Notes: generated by a model not told the origin, from the sequence alone. Counted from the first letter of the stretch, positions 1 through 9,799 are shown. The stretch: DNA of 64,000 bases from Parasphingorhabdus halotolerans (GCF_012516475.1 NZ_CP051217.1:2852001-2916000); one strand, 5' to 3'. Numbers and translations are program-made.

Positions 1-1542
1 GGCGACAGCGAATTTCTGATATATGCGGATGAGCGCGTCACTTATGATAGCTGGTATCGGGCAGTGGCCGTTTTGGCCGTAGAGCTTCAGAAAATCGGTG
101 TGTCCAAGGGAGATCGTGTCTCGCTTGCGATGCGCAATTTGCCGGAATGGCCGGTGATTTTCTTTGCTGCCGCTTCGATCGGAGCCATTGTTGTTCCGCT
201 CAACGCCTGGTGGACGGATCTGGAGCTGGTTTTTGGTCTCGCCAATTCCGGCACGAGTGTGCTTCTCTGTGATGCCGAGCGATGGGACCGCATACTTCCG
301 CATAGGTCGGACCTGCCTGATTTGAAACATGTCATCGTGGCGCGCAGTCAAGGCCCATTGGCGGGTTCGGCCCGCACACTGGAAGAAATTATCGGTCGAC
401 CGAATGGCTATGCCAAGCTGCCTGATATTAATCTGCCGACTGGAGATATATCGCCCGATGATCCGGCGACGATTTTCTATACTAGCGGCACAACTGGACA
501 GCCCAAAGGCGCGCTTGGTTCGCATCGCAACCTCACTACAAACGCCGTTTCAGTGGGTTACTCGGGCGCAGCCCAAGCGCTGCGGCGCGGCGATGAATTG
601 CCCGAGCCTACGGTCCGGGTTGGGTTAACGGTTGTGCCCATGTTTCATTGTACCGCCTGTTCCGCCATCATGATGCCGACCGTTCACGGAGGGCACAAGA
701 TGATCTTCCTGCACAAATGGGACACGGTGCAGGCGATGGAAATTATCGAGCGGGAAAAGGTCAATGCCACTGGCGGCGTGCCGTTTATTGCGTGGCAATT
801 GATCGAACATCCGGACCGGAACAAATATGATCTGAGTTCCATCGATTCCATAAGCTATGGCGGCGCGCCTTCCGCGCCGGAGCTGGCACGCAAAATCCAC
901 GAAGTTTTTGGCGCGCTGCCCGGCAACGGCTGGGGCATGACCGAAACCATGGCAACAGTGACTTCGCATAGCGCCGAGGATTATCTCAATCGCCCAACCA
1001 GTTGTGGTCCGCCGGTAGCTGCGGCCGACCTGAAAATCATGAGCGAAGATAGAAGCAACGAATTACCCATTGGCGAAGTGGGTGAACTATGGGCGCGTGG
1101 CCCGATGGTCGTGAAAGGCTATTGGAACCGTCCGGAAGCGACCGCCGAGACCTTCGTCGAAGGCTGGGTCCGGACCGGCGATCTGGCTCGACTGGATGAT
1201 GAAGGCTTCTGCCATATTGTCGACCGCGCAAAAGACATGATCATCCGCGGTGGAGAAAATATCTACTCATCCGAAGTTGAGAATGTCCTCTATGATCATC
1301 CGGCGGTGATGGACGCAGCTTTAATCGGCATCGATCACAAAACGTTGGGCGAGGAGCCAGCGGCGATTGTGCAGTTGGTGCCCGGTAAAACCGCCAGTGA
1401 AGCGGAATTACAGGAGTGGGTGCGGGAGCGCCTGGCAAATTTCAAAGTGCCGGTAAAAGTCCTGTTCAGCACGGAGAGCTTGCCCCGCAATGCCAATGGA
1501 AAAATCCTGAAGAAGGATCTGAAGTCGCTTTTTGAGGGTTAA
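1..1542 (+). CDS. Acyl-CoA ligase (class I adenylate-forming enzyme), 5'-truncated by the window
   Basis: The frame is open from base 1, so the gene starts before the window; the first internal start-like codon (GTG at 64) is not the real start. It activates a carboxylic acid as acyl-AMP and transfers it to CoA. The family motifs are all visible: the phosphate-binding loop YTSGTTGQPKG, the GWGMTET adenine-site motif, the WVRTGDLARLDDEGF hinge region with the Asp that binds ribose, the GGENIYSSEVE segment, and the C-terminal LPRNANGKILKKDL with the catalytic Lys. About 513 residues are present, close to a full-length enzyme. Neighbouring thioesterase and thiolases point to fatty-acid or steroid-side-chain type degradation; the substrate cannot be read from the sequence. 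It converges with the thioesterase gene, overlapping by 4 bases. Confidence 0.93.
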   Translation, partial: GDSEFLIYADERVTYDSWYRAVAVLAVELQKIGVSKGDRVSLAMRNLPEWPVIFFAAASIGAIVVPLNAWWTDLELVFGLANSGTSVLLCDAERWDRILPHRSDLPDLKHVIVARSQGPLAGSARTLEEIIGRPNGYAKLPDINLPTGDISPDDPATIFYTSGTTGQPKGALGSHRNLTTNAVSVGYSGAAQALRRGDELPEPTVRVGLTVVPMFHCTACSAIMMPTVHGGHKMIFLHKWDTVQAMEIIEREKVNATGGVPFIAWQLIEHPDRNKYDLSSIDSISYGGAPSAPELARKIHEVFGALPGNGWGMTETMATVTSHSAEDYLNRPTSCGPPVAAADLKIMSEDRSNELPIGEVGELWARGPMVVKGYWNRPEATAETFVEGWVRTGDLARLDDEGFCHIVDRAKDMIIRGGENIYSSEVENVLYDHPAVMDAALIGIDHKTLGEEPAAIVQLVPGKTASEAELQEWVRERLANFKVPVKVLFSTESLPRNANGKILKKDLKSLFEG

Positions 1543-2468
1543 TCGCTTGGTGGTGTCAACCGGATAAGGCCCTCTTGCACGGCGGACGCAACCAACTTGC
1601 CATCCTGCGTGTAAAGCGAACCGCGATTGAGACCGCGCATATGGCCGGTCCAGTCGCTATCCATCACATAGCAAATCCATTGGTCCATCCTGAAATCATC
1701 GTGGAACCACATGGCATGATCGAGACTGGTCGAGAATAGCCCGGGCGTGGTCCAGTGCAGGCCGTGCGGGATCATCGAAGTCGAGAGCAACCCCATATCC
1801 GAAGCGAAAGCCAGGGCCGCGCAATGTGTAAGCGGATCATCGGGCAGCGGGGCAACGGTCTTGAACCATTGATAATGGCGCGCAGGCTCGGTTTTTCCTT
1901 CCGGGCGGAAGCTGCGCACATCAAAGGGCCGGGGCAAGCTTGCCCGCTCGAGATGCTCATCTGATACCTGCGGGTTGCGGGCTATATGTTCCATCATGCT
2001 CATGCACTGCTGGGGTGGCAGGACATCCGGCATTGGCACCTGATGGTTAAGCCCGTCGGCGGGCTTTTGGAAGGAGGCCGTCAGGTTGAATATGACTTTA
2101 TTATCCTGCCGGACAACGACCCTGCGGTTGGAAATGCTGCGTCCATCAAAGTCCCGGTGAACCCGGAAATGCAAAGGCTTCGTTTCATCTCCGGCGCGCA
2201 GGAAATAGGAATGGAGCGAATGGATACGCTTTTCATCATCCACCGTTTTGTCCGCAGCAACGATAGCCTGCGCAATCACCTGCCCGCCAAAAATGCGTTC
2301 GCGTGCTGTCGAGTTCAGCGCGGGAAAGATAAATTCATCTTCGTCGCCTGCTTTCAGATCAAATGTCCGCAGCAAACCTGCAATCAGTTTTTCTGGAGGT
2401 ACAGAGCTGCGGTGCGCCAAAGCCTGCGACAGTCGTCGCTGGATCTGGTCTTCATGTAATGGCTTCAA
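1539..2468 (-). CDS. tesB: Acyl-CoA thioesterase II (TesB family)
   Basis: A 309-residue protein with the double hot-dog architecture of TesB, which hydrolyses acyl-CoA to free acid and CoA in the cytoplasm. The N-terminal half contains the conserved ARERIFGGQVIAQA stretch. The C-terminal half carries the expected active-site trio: Asp in FASDMGLL, the Thr/Ser region in LFSTSLDHAMWFH, and Gln in ASAVQEGLIR. The N terminus is about 20 residues longer than in E. coli TesB, so a later start is possible. It converges with the acyl-CoA ligase (4-base overlap) and lies about 50 bases downstream of the thiolase on the same strand, so the two are probably co-transcribed. Confidence 0.92.
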   Translation of the reverse strand: MKPLHEDQIQRRLSQALAHRSSVPPEKLIAGLLRTFDLKAGDEDEFIFPALNSTARERIFGGQVIAQAIVAADKTVDDEKRIHSLHSYFLRAGDETKPLHFRVHRDFDGRSISNRRVVVRQDNKVIFNLTASFQKPADGLNHQVPMPDVLPPQQCMSMMEHIARNPQVSDEHLERASLPRPFDVRSFRPEGKTEPARHYQWFKTVAPLPDDPLTHCAALAFASDMGLLSTSMIPHGLHWTTPGLFSTSLDHAMWFHDDFRMDQWICYVMDSDWTGHMRGLNRGSLYTQDGKLVASAVQEGLIRLTPPSD

Positions 2469-2516
2469 AACTCGTCCTATTCTTTAGAGAATTCCTATTG
2501 CCGCACTGTCAGACGT

Positions 2517-3689
2517 TCAGGAATATATCTCGAACAGTCCCGCGCCGCCCTGACCGCCGCCAATGCACATGGTAACAACACCCCATTTTGCTTTACGCCG
2601 ACGGCCTTCCTGCAACAAATGCCCGGCACAGCGCGCACCGGTCATGCCAAACGGATGGCCGATGGAGATGGAACCGCCATTCACATTATATTTCGCTGGA
2701 TCAATGCCCAGCTTATCGCGGCTGTAAAGACACTGGCTGGCAAAGGCTTCGTTCAATTCCCAGATATCGATATCATCAACTTTCAGACCCTGACGTTCGA
2801 GCAGTTTTGGGACGGCAAAGACTGGGCCAATGCCCATTTCGTCGGGTTCACATCCGGCCACGGCCCAGGATACAAATCGGCCCAATGGTTCCAGTCCCCG
2901 CCGTTCCGCTTCTTTGGCTTCCATCAGCAGGACCGCAGCGGCACCATCAGACAATTGGCTGGCGTTACCGGCGGTAATATATTTGTCTTCGCCCATGATT
3001 GGTTTCAGACCCGAGAGGCCTTCCAGCGTCGTGGTTGGGCGATTACACTCGTCACGATCAACGGTGTAATCAACTATCGTTTCTTCCTTGGTTTCCTTGT
3101 CGACCAGTTTCATCTTGGTCTGCATCGGTACGATTTCATCGGCAAAAAGCCCGGCTTCCTGGGCTGCTGCCATGCGCTGCTGCGATTGCAGCGAATATTC
3201 ATCCTGAGATTCGCGGCTAACATTATAGCGTTCGGCCACAATATCCGCAGTTTCAATCATTGGCATGAAGATGGCTGGCGCAATTTTCAGGATTTCCTGA
3301 TCGATAGAACCTTCCGGTGCACGAGGGCCTTGCATTGAAATGCTCTCAACGCCGCCCGCGACAACACAATCGGCGCCATCGCCACGGATATGGTTGGCGG
3401 CCATGGCGATGGCCTGCATACCCGACGAACAGAAGCGGTTGATGGTCGCACCGGCCGTGGTTTTGGGAAGGCCGGCGAGCAGCGCTGCATTGCGCCCAAT
3501 ATTGGGTGCGCCGTGCGCAACATTGCCCATCAGGCTATCATCGACAAAATCGCTTTCCACACCGGATTTGGCAACGGCATGCTTGATGGCATGAGCGGCC
3601 ATCGTCATTGGCGGGGTGATATTGAAACCACCGCGCCCGGCTTTGGCAAGGCCCGTGCGGGCATAGGATACGATGACGGCTTCACGCAT
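2517..3689 (-). CDS. Acetyl-CoA C-acyltransferase (thiolase, FadA-like)
   Basis: A 390-residue thiolase, the normal length for the degradative/biosynthetic thiolase family. The acyl-accepting Cys is in NRFCSSGMQA (about residue 88), the catalytic His in SIGHPFGMTGAR and the second Cys in TMCIGGGQG near the C terminus. It cleaves 3-oxoacyl-CoA with CoA to give acetyl-CoA, the last step of beta-oxidation, or runs in reverse. It is divergent from the SCP-x-like thiolase at 3992 across a 300-base intergenic region and precedes tesB on the same strand. Confidence 0.94.
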   Translation of the reverse strand: MREAVIVSYARTGLAKAGRGGFNITPPMTMAAHAIKHAVAKSGVESDFVDDSLMGNVAHGAPNIGRNAALLAGLPKTTAGATINRFCSSGMQAIAMAANHIRGDGADCVVAGGVESISMQGPRAPEGSIDQEILKIAPAIFMPMIETADIVAERYNVSRESQDEYSLQSQQRMAAAQEAGLFADEIVPMQTKMKLVDKETKEETIVDYTVDRDECNRPTTTLEGLSGLKPIMGEDKYITAGNASQLSDGAAAVLLMEAKEAERRGLEPLGRFVSWAVAGCEPDEMGIGPVFAVPKLLERQGLKVDDIDIWELNEAFASQCLYSRDKLGIDPAKYNVNGGSISIGHPFGMTGARCAGHLLQEGRRRKAKWGVVTMCIGGGQGGAGLFEIYS

Positions 3690-3991
3690 GTTAGAATCTC
3701 CATTTGATGCTGCTTCGGCCTAAGTCTAATTGATATGATGTCAAGATGCCAATAGATTGGGGAGGGTGGAGATTTGAATAGTTGTCTCAAGCCCGGCGCT
3801 GTGCCTTATGACTTTTAGATTTTTCGAAGCGAACTGCGGCAGGGTCCGTAATTCTGGCTCAGCGCCTTACCATGTAATATCGAGAACTCTTTCATTGCGC
3901 GTAAAAATGCGACATCAGAGGGTGACGGCTATCTCGAAGGTTGCATTGGTTGCATTGCCGGTGTTGGTGAGTTGAAAGAGAGGAGACAGGG
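3690..3991. other. Divergent intergenic region between two thiolase genes
   Basis: A 302-base spacer that must hold the promoters of the minus-strand thiolase and the plus-strand SCP-x-like thiolase. A plausible ribosome-binding site (GAGAGGAGA) lies about 10 bases before the start at 3992. I found no convincing operator, terminator or small gene here. Confidence 0.6.
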
Positions 3992-5220
3992 GTGTCACAG
4001 AATATCTATATATTAGGCGGTTATCAGACCGATTTCGCGCAAAACTGGACACGCGAAGACCTGTCATTGTTTGATCTGTTTTCCACAACGGTCCTCACTG
4101 CGCTCGAAAAGACCGCACTGGATCCCAAGGATATAGACGTGGGCCATGTCGGCAATTTCGTGGCGGAGTTATTCACCGGCCAAGGGATGCTGGGTGGCTT
4201 TTTTGGCCATGTGCATAAAGATTTCTCCGGTATGCCTGCCTCTCGCCATGAAGGAGCGTGCGCTTCCGGGTCGCTGGCGATCTTGGGCGCGATGACCGAT
4301 ATTGAAAGCGGTCGCTATGATCTGGCCTGCGTGGCCGGGGTCGAGCTTATGCGCAATGTCTCTGGCGCGCAGGCCGCTGATAATCTCGGCGCCGCCATTT
4401 TCGTCGGCGAGGAGGGGCAAGATGTGAAATATATCTGGCCGGCGATGTTCTCTGATCTCGCCGAAGAATATGACCGCCGTTATGGCTTGCGGCACGAACA
4501 TTTGATGGAAATTTCCAAAACCAATTTTGACAATGCACGGCGTAACCCCAATGCCCAAAGCCGCAACTGGCAGTTTGAAGACAAGAGCTTCACCGCCGAT
4601 GATGAATGTAATCCGGTGATTGAAGGCTGGATGCGAAGACAGGATTGCGGGCAGGTTTCCGATGGCGCAGCGGTTGTTTTCCTCGCATCGGAATCCCGCG
4701 CCAGGCAATATGCCGAAAGCAGGGGTATTCCTCTTGAGAGTCTGGCCCAGATCAAAGGCTGGGGCACACGACAGCCCCCATGCTGATGAAAACAAAATTG
4801 GTTGATAGCGCCAGTGATGATTATGTTTTGCCGTGGACCCGCAAGGCGATCACCGACGCTTATCGCCGCGCTGGCATCGCCGGGCCTGAGCAGCTGGACG
4901 TGATTGAAACCCACGATTGTTTCTCGGTGACCGAATATATGGCGATTGAGCATTTCGGCGTCACCGCGCCGGGCGAAGCATGGAAGGCTATCGAGCAAGG
5001 CGTCATTGCCTTTGACGGCAGGCTTCCGGTCAATCCCTCCGGCGGCTTGATCGGTATGGGGCATCCGGTCGGCGCGACCGGCGTTCGCATGATGCTGGAT
5101 GCATCCAAGCAAGTGACCGGGAATGCCGGTGATTATCAGGTAGAAGGCGCAGCGACGGTCGGCACGTTCAACGTCGGTGGATCGGGCACGACCAATTGTG
5201 CGTTTGTCGTGGGAGTTTAG
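3992..5220 (+). pseudogene. SCP-x-like thiolase (lipid-transfer/acetyl-CoA acetyltransferase family), frameshifted
   Basis: Two abutting frames make one thiolase of about 409 residues. The 5' part (3992-4786) carries the N-terminal thiolase domain with nucleophile Cys in HEGACASGS. The 3' part continues in another frame at 4780 with ETHDCFSVTE and the GGLIGMGHPVGATG His motif. At the junction the text reads W-G-T-R; adding one G to the GGGG run at 4761-4764 restores W-G-H-T-T-A-P, the expected family sequence. So one base is missing, by mutation or sequencing error. SCP-x-type thiolases act on branched or sterol side-chain 3-oxoacyl-CoAs. The DUF1295 gene starts 2 bases after its stop. Confidence 0.88.
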
Positions 5221-5222
5221 TC

Positions 5223-6089
5223 ATGAACCTGAAATTATTCATCGCTTTAGTCGTAACGATACTCCTTGGCGGACTGGTCTCGCTGGCTGGCAGTCAGGGC
5301 GGAGCAACCGCTGGCGCAATGCCGGTCTTTTTAATCTGCGGCATCATGGCCTTTGCGATTAACTGGCTGGCATTTATCCCGGCCAATGCCGCAAAGACAG
5401 AGAAATATTATGATCTGACAGGCTCCTTCACTTATTTGTCGTTGATGGTGGTGGCTTGCGTTCTGTCAGCACCGCTTGATCTGCGTTCCGGGATTATTGC
5501 GCTGATGGTTGTTATCTGGGCGATGCGACTGGGGTCATTTCTGTTTCTGCGCATCCGCGACGATGGCGGCGACCAGCGCTTCGACGAAATAAAAAAATCC
5601 CCCGCCCGTTTTTTTCTGACCTGGACGATGCAAGCCATTTGGGTGCTGCTGACTGCCGCCAGTGCTCTGGTGATTATCACCAACAGCACAAGGATACCGC
5701 TGGATATATTTGCCCTTTTCGGCATCGGACTTTGGATTGCCGGCTTTGCCATCGAAGTGATATCCGACAGGCAAAAGCGGGAATTCCGAAAAGTGCCGAC
5801 CAACAAGGGGCGTTTTATCTCCACCGGCCTATGGGCATGGTCCCGGCATCCCAATTATTTTGGCGAAATAACATTATGGACCGGTGTGACCATCGCATCT
5901 TTGCCGGTGCTCAGCGGCTGGCAATGGGTGACGATCATATCGCCCATATTCGTTGCCTTCCTGATCATCCGCATCAGTGGCGTTCCGAAACTGGAAGCGA
6001 GTGCGAAGAAAAAATGGGGCGGTGAAAAAATATATCAAGACTATGTTGCATCGGTCCCGCTGGTGATACCGCGGCCGCCCAAGGGTTAA
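5223..6089 (+). CDS. DUF1295 membrane protein (steroid 5-alpha-reductase-like fold)
   Basis: A 288-residue integral membrane protein with about seven hydrophobic segments. The C-terminal region contains the DUF1295/isoprenylcysteine methyltransferase-like signature WSRHPNYFGEITLW, preceded by basic FRKVPTNKGRF. Members are often annotated as putative steroid reductases but the reaction is unproven. The ATG at 5223 is chosen over an upstream in-frame start at 5196 because it lies just after the thiolase stop and starts directly with a hydrophobic segment. It is probably co-transcribed with the thiolase, which fits a lipid or steroid-type substrate. Confidence 0.85.
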   Translation: MNLKLFIALVVTILLGGLVSLAGSQGGATAGAMPVFLICGIMAFAINWLAFIPANAAKTEKYYDLTGSFTYLSLMVVACVLSAPLDLRSGIIALMVVIWAMRLGSFLFLRIRDDGGDQRFDEIKKSPARFFLTWTMQAIWVLLTAASALVIITNSTRIPLDIFALFGIGLWIAGFAIEVISDRQKREFRKVPTNKGRFISTGLWAWSRHPNYFGEITLWTGVTIASLPVLSGWQWVTIISPIFVAFLIIRISGVPKLEASAKKKWGGEKIYQDYVASVPLVIPRPPKG

Positions 6090-6097
6090 ACACCAAC

Positions 6098-6499
6098 TTG
6101 CAGTCGGATGTTGGTTTCATGAGCAAAGAACAATTCCGTGTTCACTTTCTCAATTCCCAAAATCATCTCATCAAAGAACATATAATGGCCACAGGAACGG
6201 TCTCAGCTGTTCCCTTCTATCCCCGGGAAGTCATTCAAAAAGCGCTGGAAACAGGCGCTTCGGCTCTGATACTAGTCCACAACCATCCCAGCGGATGCGT
6301 CAAACCAAGCGCGCACGATATCCAACAAACCCGGAAAATGATCCCAGGTTCGTGCAATCCACTTTCAAAAGTCTTTCGGTTAGTAATGATAAAATTGCTT
6401 CCCGCTCCGATCATCAAGTCCACGTCGGCCCGGATCACCCAAATACCGACCGCCCAAAAACAATCAACGGGACAAACATCAGCGGCAAAGACCAGTTGA
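6098..6499 (+). pseudogene. RadC/JAB-domain remnant, 3' half degraded
   Basis: The first ~70 residues match the C-terminal JAMM domain of RadC-family proteins: a hydrophobic HFLNSQNHLIKEH strand, FYPREVIQKALE, then LVHNHPSG followed by PSxxD, so the metal-binding H-x-H and Asp are intact. After residue ~75 the expected HDH-containing strand is absent and the translation no longer resembles the family. The likely start is ATG 6119. RadC normally has an N-terminal helix-hairpin-helix region, which is missing here. Such short JAB proteins are common in accessory regions of sphingomonads, often near mobile DNA. I read it as a truncated or frameshifted copy. Confidence 0.7.
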
Positions 6500-6861
6500 C
6501 CGGTCTGGATGTTGCTCGTGGTGTCTACAATAGCAGACAAACGCGGGACAGGCTGTTAAAGTCTGAACTGCCGGGGCTGGAAGAACCCATCTGGGATATT
6601 GTCATTTTTCTTTATATTGCCCAATGCGAAAATCGCACAATCTATGTGTCCGACATTGTAACGGATGCCGACATACCTCCCACGACCCGATTAGGCTGCA
6701 TTGATAGCCTGACATCTGCGGGATGGATAGATCGCGGAAAATGCGCGGAAGACAAGCGCCGCGTCTGTGTTAAGTTAAAGTCCAGCGCCACGGAAAAAAT
6801 TGCGATGCTGATGCAGGATAATCGGAGTGGTCCCATCGCGCTTGTCATGCCCCTGGGCTAA
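6496..6861 (+). CDS. Winged-helix (MarR-like) DNA-binding protein, start uncertain
   Basis: The open frame extends upstream to an ATG at 6295, but the part that looks like protein starts near 6480. It has a short leader, then a helical WDIVIFLYIAQ segment, a helix-turn-helix region around VSDIVTDADIPPTTRLGCIDSLTSAG, and a wing with basic residues (DKRRVCVKL). This arrangement resembles small winged-helix proteins of sphingomonads related to MarR. A TTG at 6496 overlaps the stop of the RadC remnant (TTGA) and would give 121 residues; this start is a guess. The target is unknown. The preceding gene is broken, so this may be a surviving member of a small accessory cluster. Confidence 0.6.
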   Translation: MTGLDVARGVYNSRQTRDRLLKSELPGLEEPIWDIVIFLYIAQCENRTIYVSDIVTDADIPPTTRLGCIDSLTSAGWIDRGKCAEDKRRVCVKLKSSATEKIAMLMQDNRSGPIALVMPLG

Positions 6862-7232
6862 AATCCGCATGACCTGGTGAATAGAACAAATGTTATTCCG
6901 GGACACCATAGCAACCTACAAAAAGATGAACTCCCCGAAGGTTGGAGAGCGCCCATAAGGCAAGGCAACTTAAATCCCGGCGGAAGTGAAGCAATTTGAC
7001 AGCTTATTTTCCCCCCGCTTTGGTTGTTTAAACTTAACAAATAGGGAACTTTTATTTGCTACACCCTGTCATTCGGGTTGCCTTCTGTCTTTTTCATCAA
7101 GCTAGCTGGTGGGCTTTTGCTGAGCGCGCGGCGGGGCTGGAATCAACAGAGGCATTCAGATTGAACATTTTACACCATTTGAACCAGAAACAATTTACGC
7201 GATAACGAAAGGGGCCGATATAGGCTGGAACC
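6862..7232. other. Intergenic, no gene recognised
   Basis: 371 bases without a convincing coding frame on either strand. A TTGACA-like hexamer occurs near 6997 but no good -10 partner is seen at normal spacing. A purine-rich AAAGGGG at about 7209 is somewhat far from the ATG at 7233. Confidence 0.5.
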
Positions 7233-9173
7233 ATGTTGCGTCGATCAGTTCTCTATCTTAGTCTGCTATTGGCCGCTGTTGTGCTTCCGGCCATAGTGGC
7301 TTTTGCTGACCTCAGGACCCCGGCACCACCGGGATGGTATGATCCTGACGGTGTTTCTACCGGACAGGATTGGCATTATCGCGTACCAGTTACCCTTCCC
7401 GCTACATCCAGCATCAACAGCACCGCCAAGGTCAATGTGAACTTTACAACCATAATGACTCAATTGGGAATCAGCGGGACATTTGACGTAAACTCGGTCC
7501 GTGTTGTCCGGCCAAATGGCACATTGGCCACCATACAGGAATATACCGACGGGATATTTAACGATGCCACCGATGCCGCCAATAACAACCGCGGCGAGAT
7601 CAAGTGGATAGTTCAGGATGGCGGTACGCAAACCTATTATATTTATTTTGATATCACTCAAAATGGCGCAAAAACTGCAAACCCGCAAACTCCAATCAAT
7701 GCAAACTTCGAGCGCGGAACGACGGGACAAGTAAATCCGACTGGTTGGAGTGGAACGGCCGTCACGAACTACGATGCCCAAGTCAGGCCCAACGAAACAG
7801 TCAGTGTTGCAGACAATACAACCGTCAACACCAATGGTAATGCCAATACCGGTAGTTTTTCCTATCTGATCGGATCGCGGACCAACGCCGATAGTAACGG
7901 AACAGATCGTGCCGTGCTAACGCGGACAATCGCAGTTCCGGCAACCAATCCTGGGAACCTAACGGTGCGCTGGAAACCCCAGGGATGGGACAGCTCAGCA
8001 AATAGTGCGACGCAGTGGGACTATTTACGGATTGAGATTGTTGGAGGAACAACGACTGAAATAGTGGGGCCGACGGCGGGCAACTATGTAATGCGGCCTT
8101 TCAGCCCCAATTTCGGAACGAGCGCGGCAAATACCGGGCGATCCGGCTATGGTCCCTATAATGGCTGGGACATGACGACGACAGGAGTCCATACCGCTGG
8201 TATGACCGTCGCAAACGGCAGCGAACCTTGGTGGTCGCACTCGGCATCACTGGCTGCTTATGCCGGCCAAACCGTAACGGTGCGTTTTTCATCCAACCAT
8301 GCGGCCTCTTTTCGCAGCTGGTTCATGATCGATGATATGGAATGGTCGATTGTCAACGGTACGCTCGGCACACCGGAGGGGTTTGGCGTGGTCACGACCT
8401 TGCCTGCCAATGCCAGCACATTGGCACCGGGACAGTCCTTAACCATCACAGCGCAAGTGGACGCCCGGCCGACAGCGGCGACCAATCCCGTAACAGCCAA
8501 TGTTTACAATCAAGCGGGTACTTTGGTCGGATCAAACATCCTTCTCTATAATGATGGCACGCATGGAGATGTGACCGCTGGCGATGCGATCTGGACCAAC
8601 AATAACAGTGTCCCGGCACAACCGACTTACACGATCCCGCTTGGTACAGCCACTACGACAGGTTGGATTGTCCGCGTCTTTGCCAAGGATGCGAGCGCGA
8701 GCACGATCGGCGCGCAAAATGGTCTGGTCCATCGCAACGGTCTACCAATTCCGGAAATTGAGGCGAACTACTGGAATATTGACGAAATTACCTTCAACGT
8801 CACGCGCGCCAATATCTCCGTTACAAAAATCAGCCGCGTGCTGAGCGATCCGGTTAACGGTGTTACCAATCCCAAGGCGATTCCCGGGGCGACGCTGCAA
8901 TATTGCATTTTGATCACCAATGGCGCGGGGGCGACCGCGACGGCGATAACGGCTACCGATACGCTGCCGTCCGATGTCACGTACGTCACTGGTTCCATGA
9001 CCAGCGGTGCCAATTGTTCCGCCCTGACATACGCGGAAGATGAAGACGCCTCGGGTGCTGACGAAAGCGACCCCTATGGCGCTTCCATTAGTGGTTCGGT
9101 CATAACCGCCAATGCTGTATCATTGGCGCCATCCAGTGCGTTTGCTTTGGTTTTTCGAGTGACAATCGACTAA
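7233..9173 (+). CDS. Large secreted protein with C-terminal DUF11-type domain
   Basis: A 646-residue exported protein. Residues 1-25 form a signal peptide (MLRRS, a long Leu/Val/Ala core, then AFAD). The rest is rich in Thr, Asn, Gly and Ser and predicted to be beta-sheet throughout, with only a few Lys and Cys residues. Around residue 420-450 the stretch YNDGTHGDVTAGDAIWTNN resembles the Ca-binding-like motif of choice-of-anchor domains. From about residue 535 the sequence VTKISRVLSDP to DTLPSDVTYVTGS matches the DUF11/conserved-repeat domain of bacterial surface proteins. No sorting signal, LPXTG or PEP-CTERM tail is present, so it is probably released or loosely cell-associated. No enzymatic motif was seen. 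It stands alone, with no partner gene nearby. Confidence 0.8.
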   Translation: MLRRSVLYLSLLLAAVVLPAIVAFADLRTPAPPGWYDPDGVSTGQDWHYRVPVTLPATSSINSTAKVNVNFTTIMTQLGISGTFDVNSVRVVRPNGTLATIQEYTDGIFNDATDAANNNRGEIKWIVQDGGTQTYYIYFDITQNGAKTANPQTPINANFERGTTGQVNPTGWSGTAVTNYDAQVRPNETVSVADNTTVNTNGNANTGSFSYLIGSRTNADSNGTDRAVLTRTIAVPATNPGNLTVRWKPQGWDSSANSATQWDYLRIEIVGGTTTEIVGPTAGNYVMRPFSPNFGTSAANTGRSGYGPYNGWDMTTTGVHTAGMTVANGSEPWWSHSASLAAYAGQTVTVRFSSNHAASFRSWFMIDDMEWSIVNGTLGTPEGFGVVTTLPANASTLAPGQSLTITAQVDARPTAATNPVTANVYNQAGTLVGSNILLYNDGTHGDVTAGDAIWTNNNSVPAQPTYTIPLGTATTTGWIVRVFAKDASASTIGAQNGLVHRNGLPIPEIEANYWNIDEITFNVTRANISVTKISRVLSDPVNGVTNPKAIPGATLQYCILITNGAGATATAITATDTLPSDVTYVTGSMTSGANCSALTYAEDEDASGADESDPYGASISGSVITANAVSLAPSSAFALVFRVTID

Positions 9174-9292
9174 TTCTGCAAGTCTGATAATCCATTAGGT
9201 TCGTCTATCGGGGCAAATAGCCCAGATAAACATATCATAGGCAGCGCGATGGTGTTCGAAAGCCGAAGCCTAAAGGATCGGGCGCTAATCCT

Positions 9293-9595
9293 CTAGCTGC
9301 GCACCAGCCGACCCGGCCGAGCGCCAGTATCGGAATCATCTTCCCTGATCTTTATACCATTGCAATATGTTGCAATATAGCCTGTGACTGGCTGCATCAC
9401 ACGGGTACCTCCGGCTGGTAAATCTTTGTAAGCAACGGGAGAGCCCACGCTAAGTTTATCAAAATCGATGACGTTGATATCAGCGCGTTTACCCACTTCT
9501 AGCGAGCCCCGATCATTGAAACCATAGAGCGCGGCGTTGCGCGTCACACAGAGCGCCAGGCGCTGCCTCCTTAACCCGAACCCGGGGTTTGACAA
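9293..9595 (-). pseudogene. C-terminal stub of an N-acyl-D-amino-acid deacylase-type amidohydrolase
   Basis: Only about 90 residues remain. The translation contains TRNAALYGFNDRGSLEVGKRAD, INVIDFDKL, DLPAGGTRVMQPVTGYIAT and a terminal GARPGRLVR, which is the typical C-terminal end of amidohydrolase family 3 / D-aminoacylase proteins (usually 480-580 residues). The catalytic metal-binding domain is entirely missing and the first residues have no family match. The fragment ends about 205 bases before the TonB receptor start. It is probably the leftover of a deletion that brought the utilisation locus next to unrelated DNA. Confidence 0.8.
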
Positions 9596-9687
9596 TCAGT
9601 AACATCAATAGATCCCATTGTGTACTCGTGGTAGGCGGTTGGGCCTAAAAATAGCATGGTCCAATGCATTTTTTACGCCATCAGATA

Positions 9688-9739
9688 TTGACGCCCACAA
9701 AATTTTATGTCACCGGTGTCATTAATGATACCGGTGTCA
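9688..9739 (+). promoter_or_regulatory. Promoter with two tandem CCGG-centred operators upstream of the TonB receptor
   Basis: TTGACG at 9688-9693 is followed 12 bases later by TATG, which runs into two near-palindromes: TGTCACCGGTGTCA (9708-9721) and TGATACCGGTGTCA (9726-9739). Each differs by one base from the perfect palindrome TGACACCGGTGTCA, and the centres are 18 bp apart. A CG-centred palindrome is typical of LacI-family operators, and a LacI-family gene lies at the end of this locus. A third copy with the same TTGACG-N12-TATG layout precedes the lyase operon (16723-16756). That it is a promoter and operator is inference from position and repetition. Confidence 0.75.
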
Positions 9740-9799
9740 TATGGTTTTACGGTTTAAGTTTGTGAAATCACTCAAAAATAAAAAAAGGGAGAGAATTCA

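Noticed and set aside
1772..1960. Several open frames opposite tesB and the thiolases
   Set aside because: They mirror the codon pattern of well-supported genes on the other strand and show no family motif.
6996..7001. TTGACA hexamer as a -35 for the 7233 gene
   Set aside because: No acceptable -10 at 15-19 bases, and it is more than 200 bases from the start codon.
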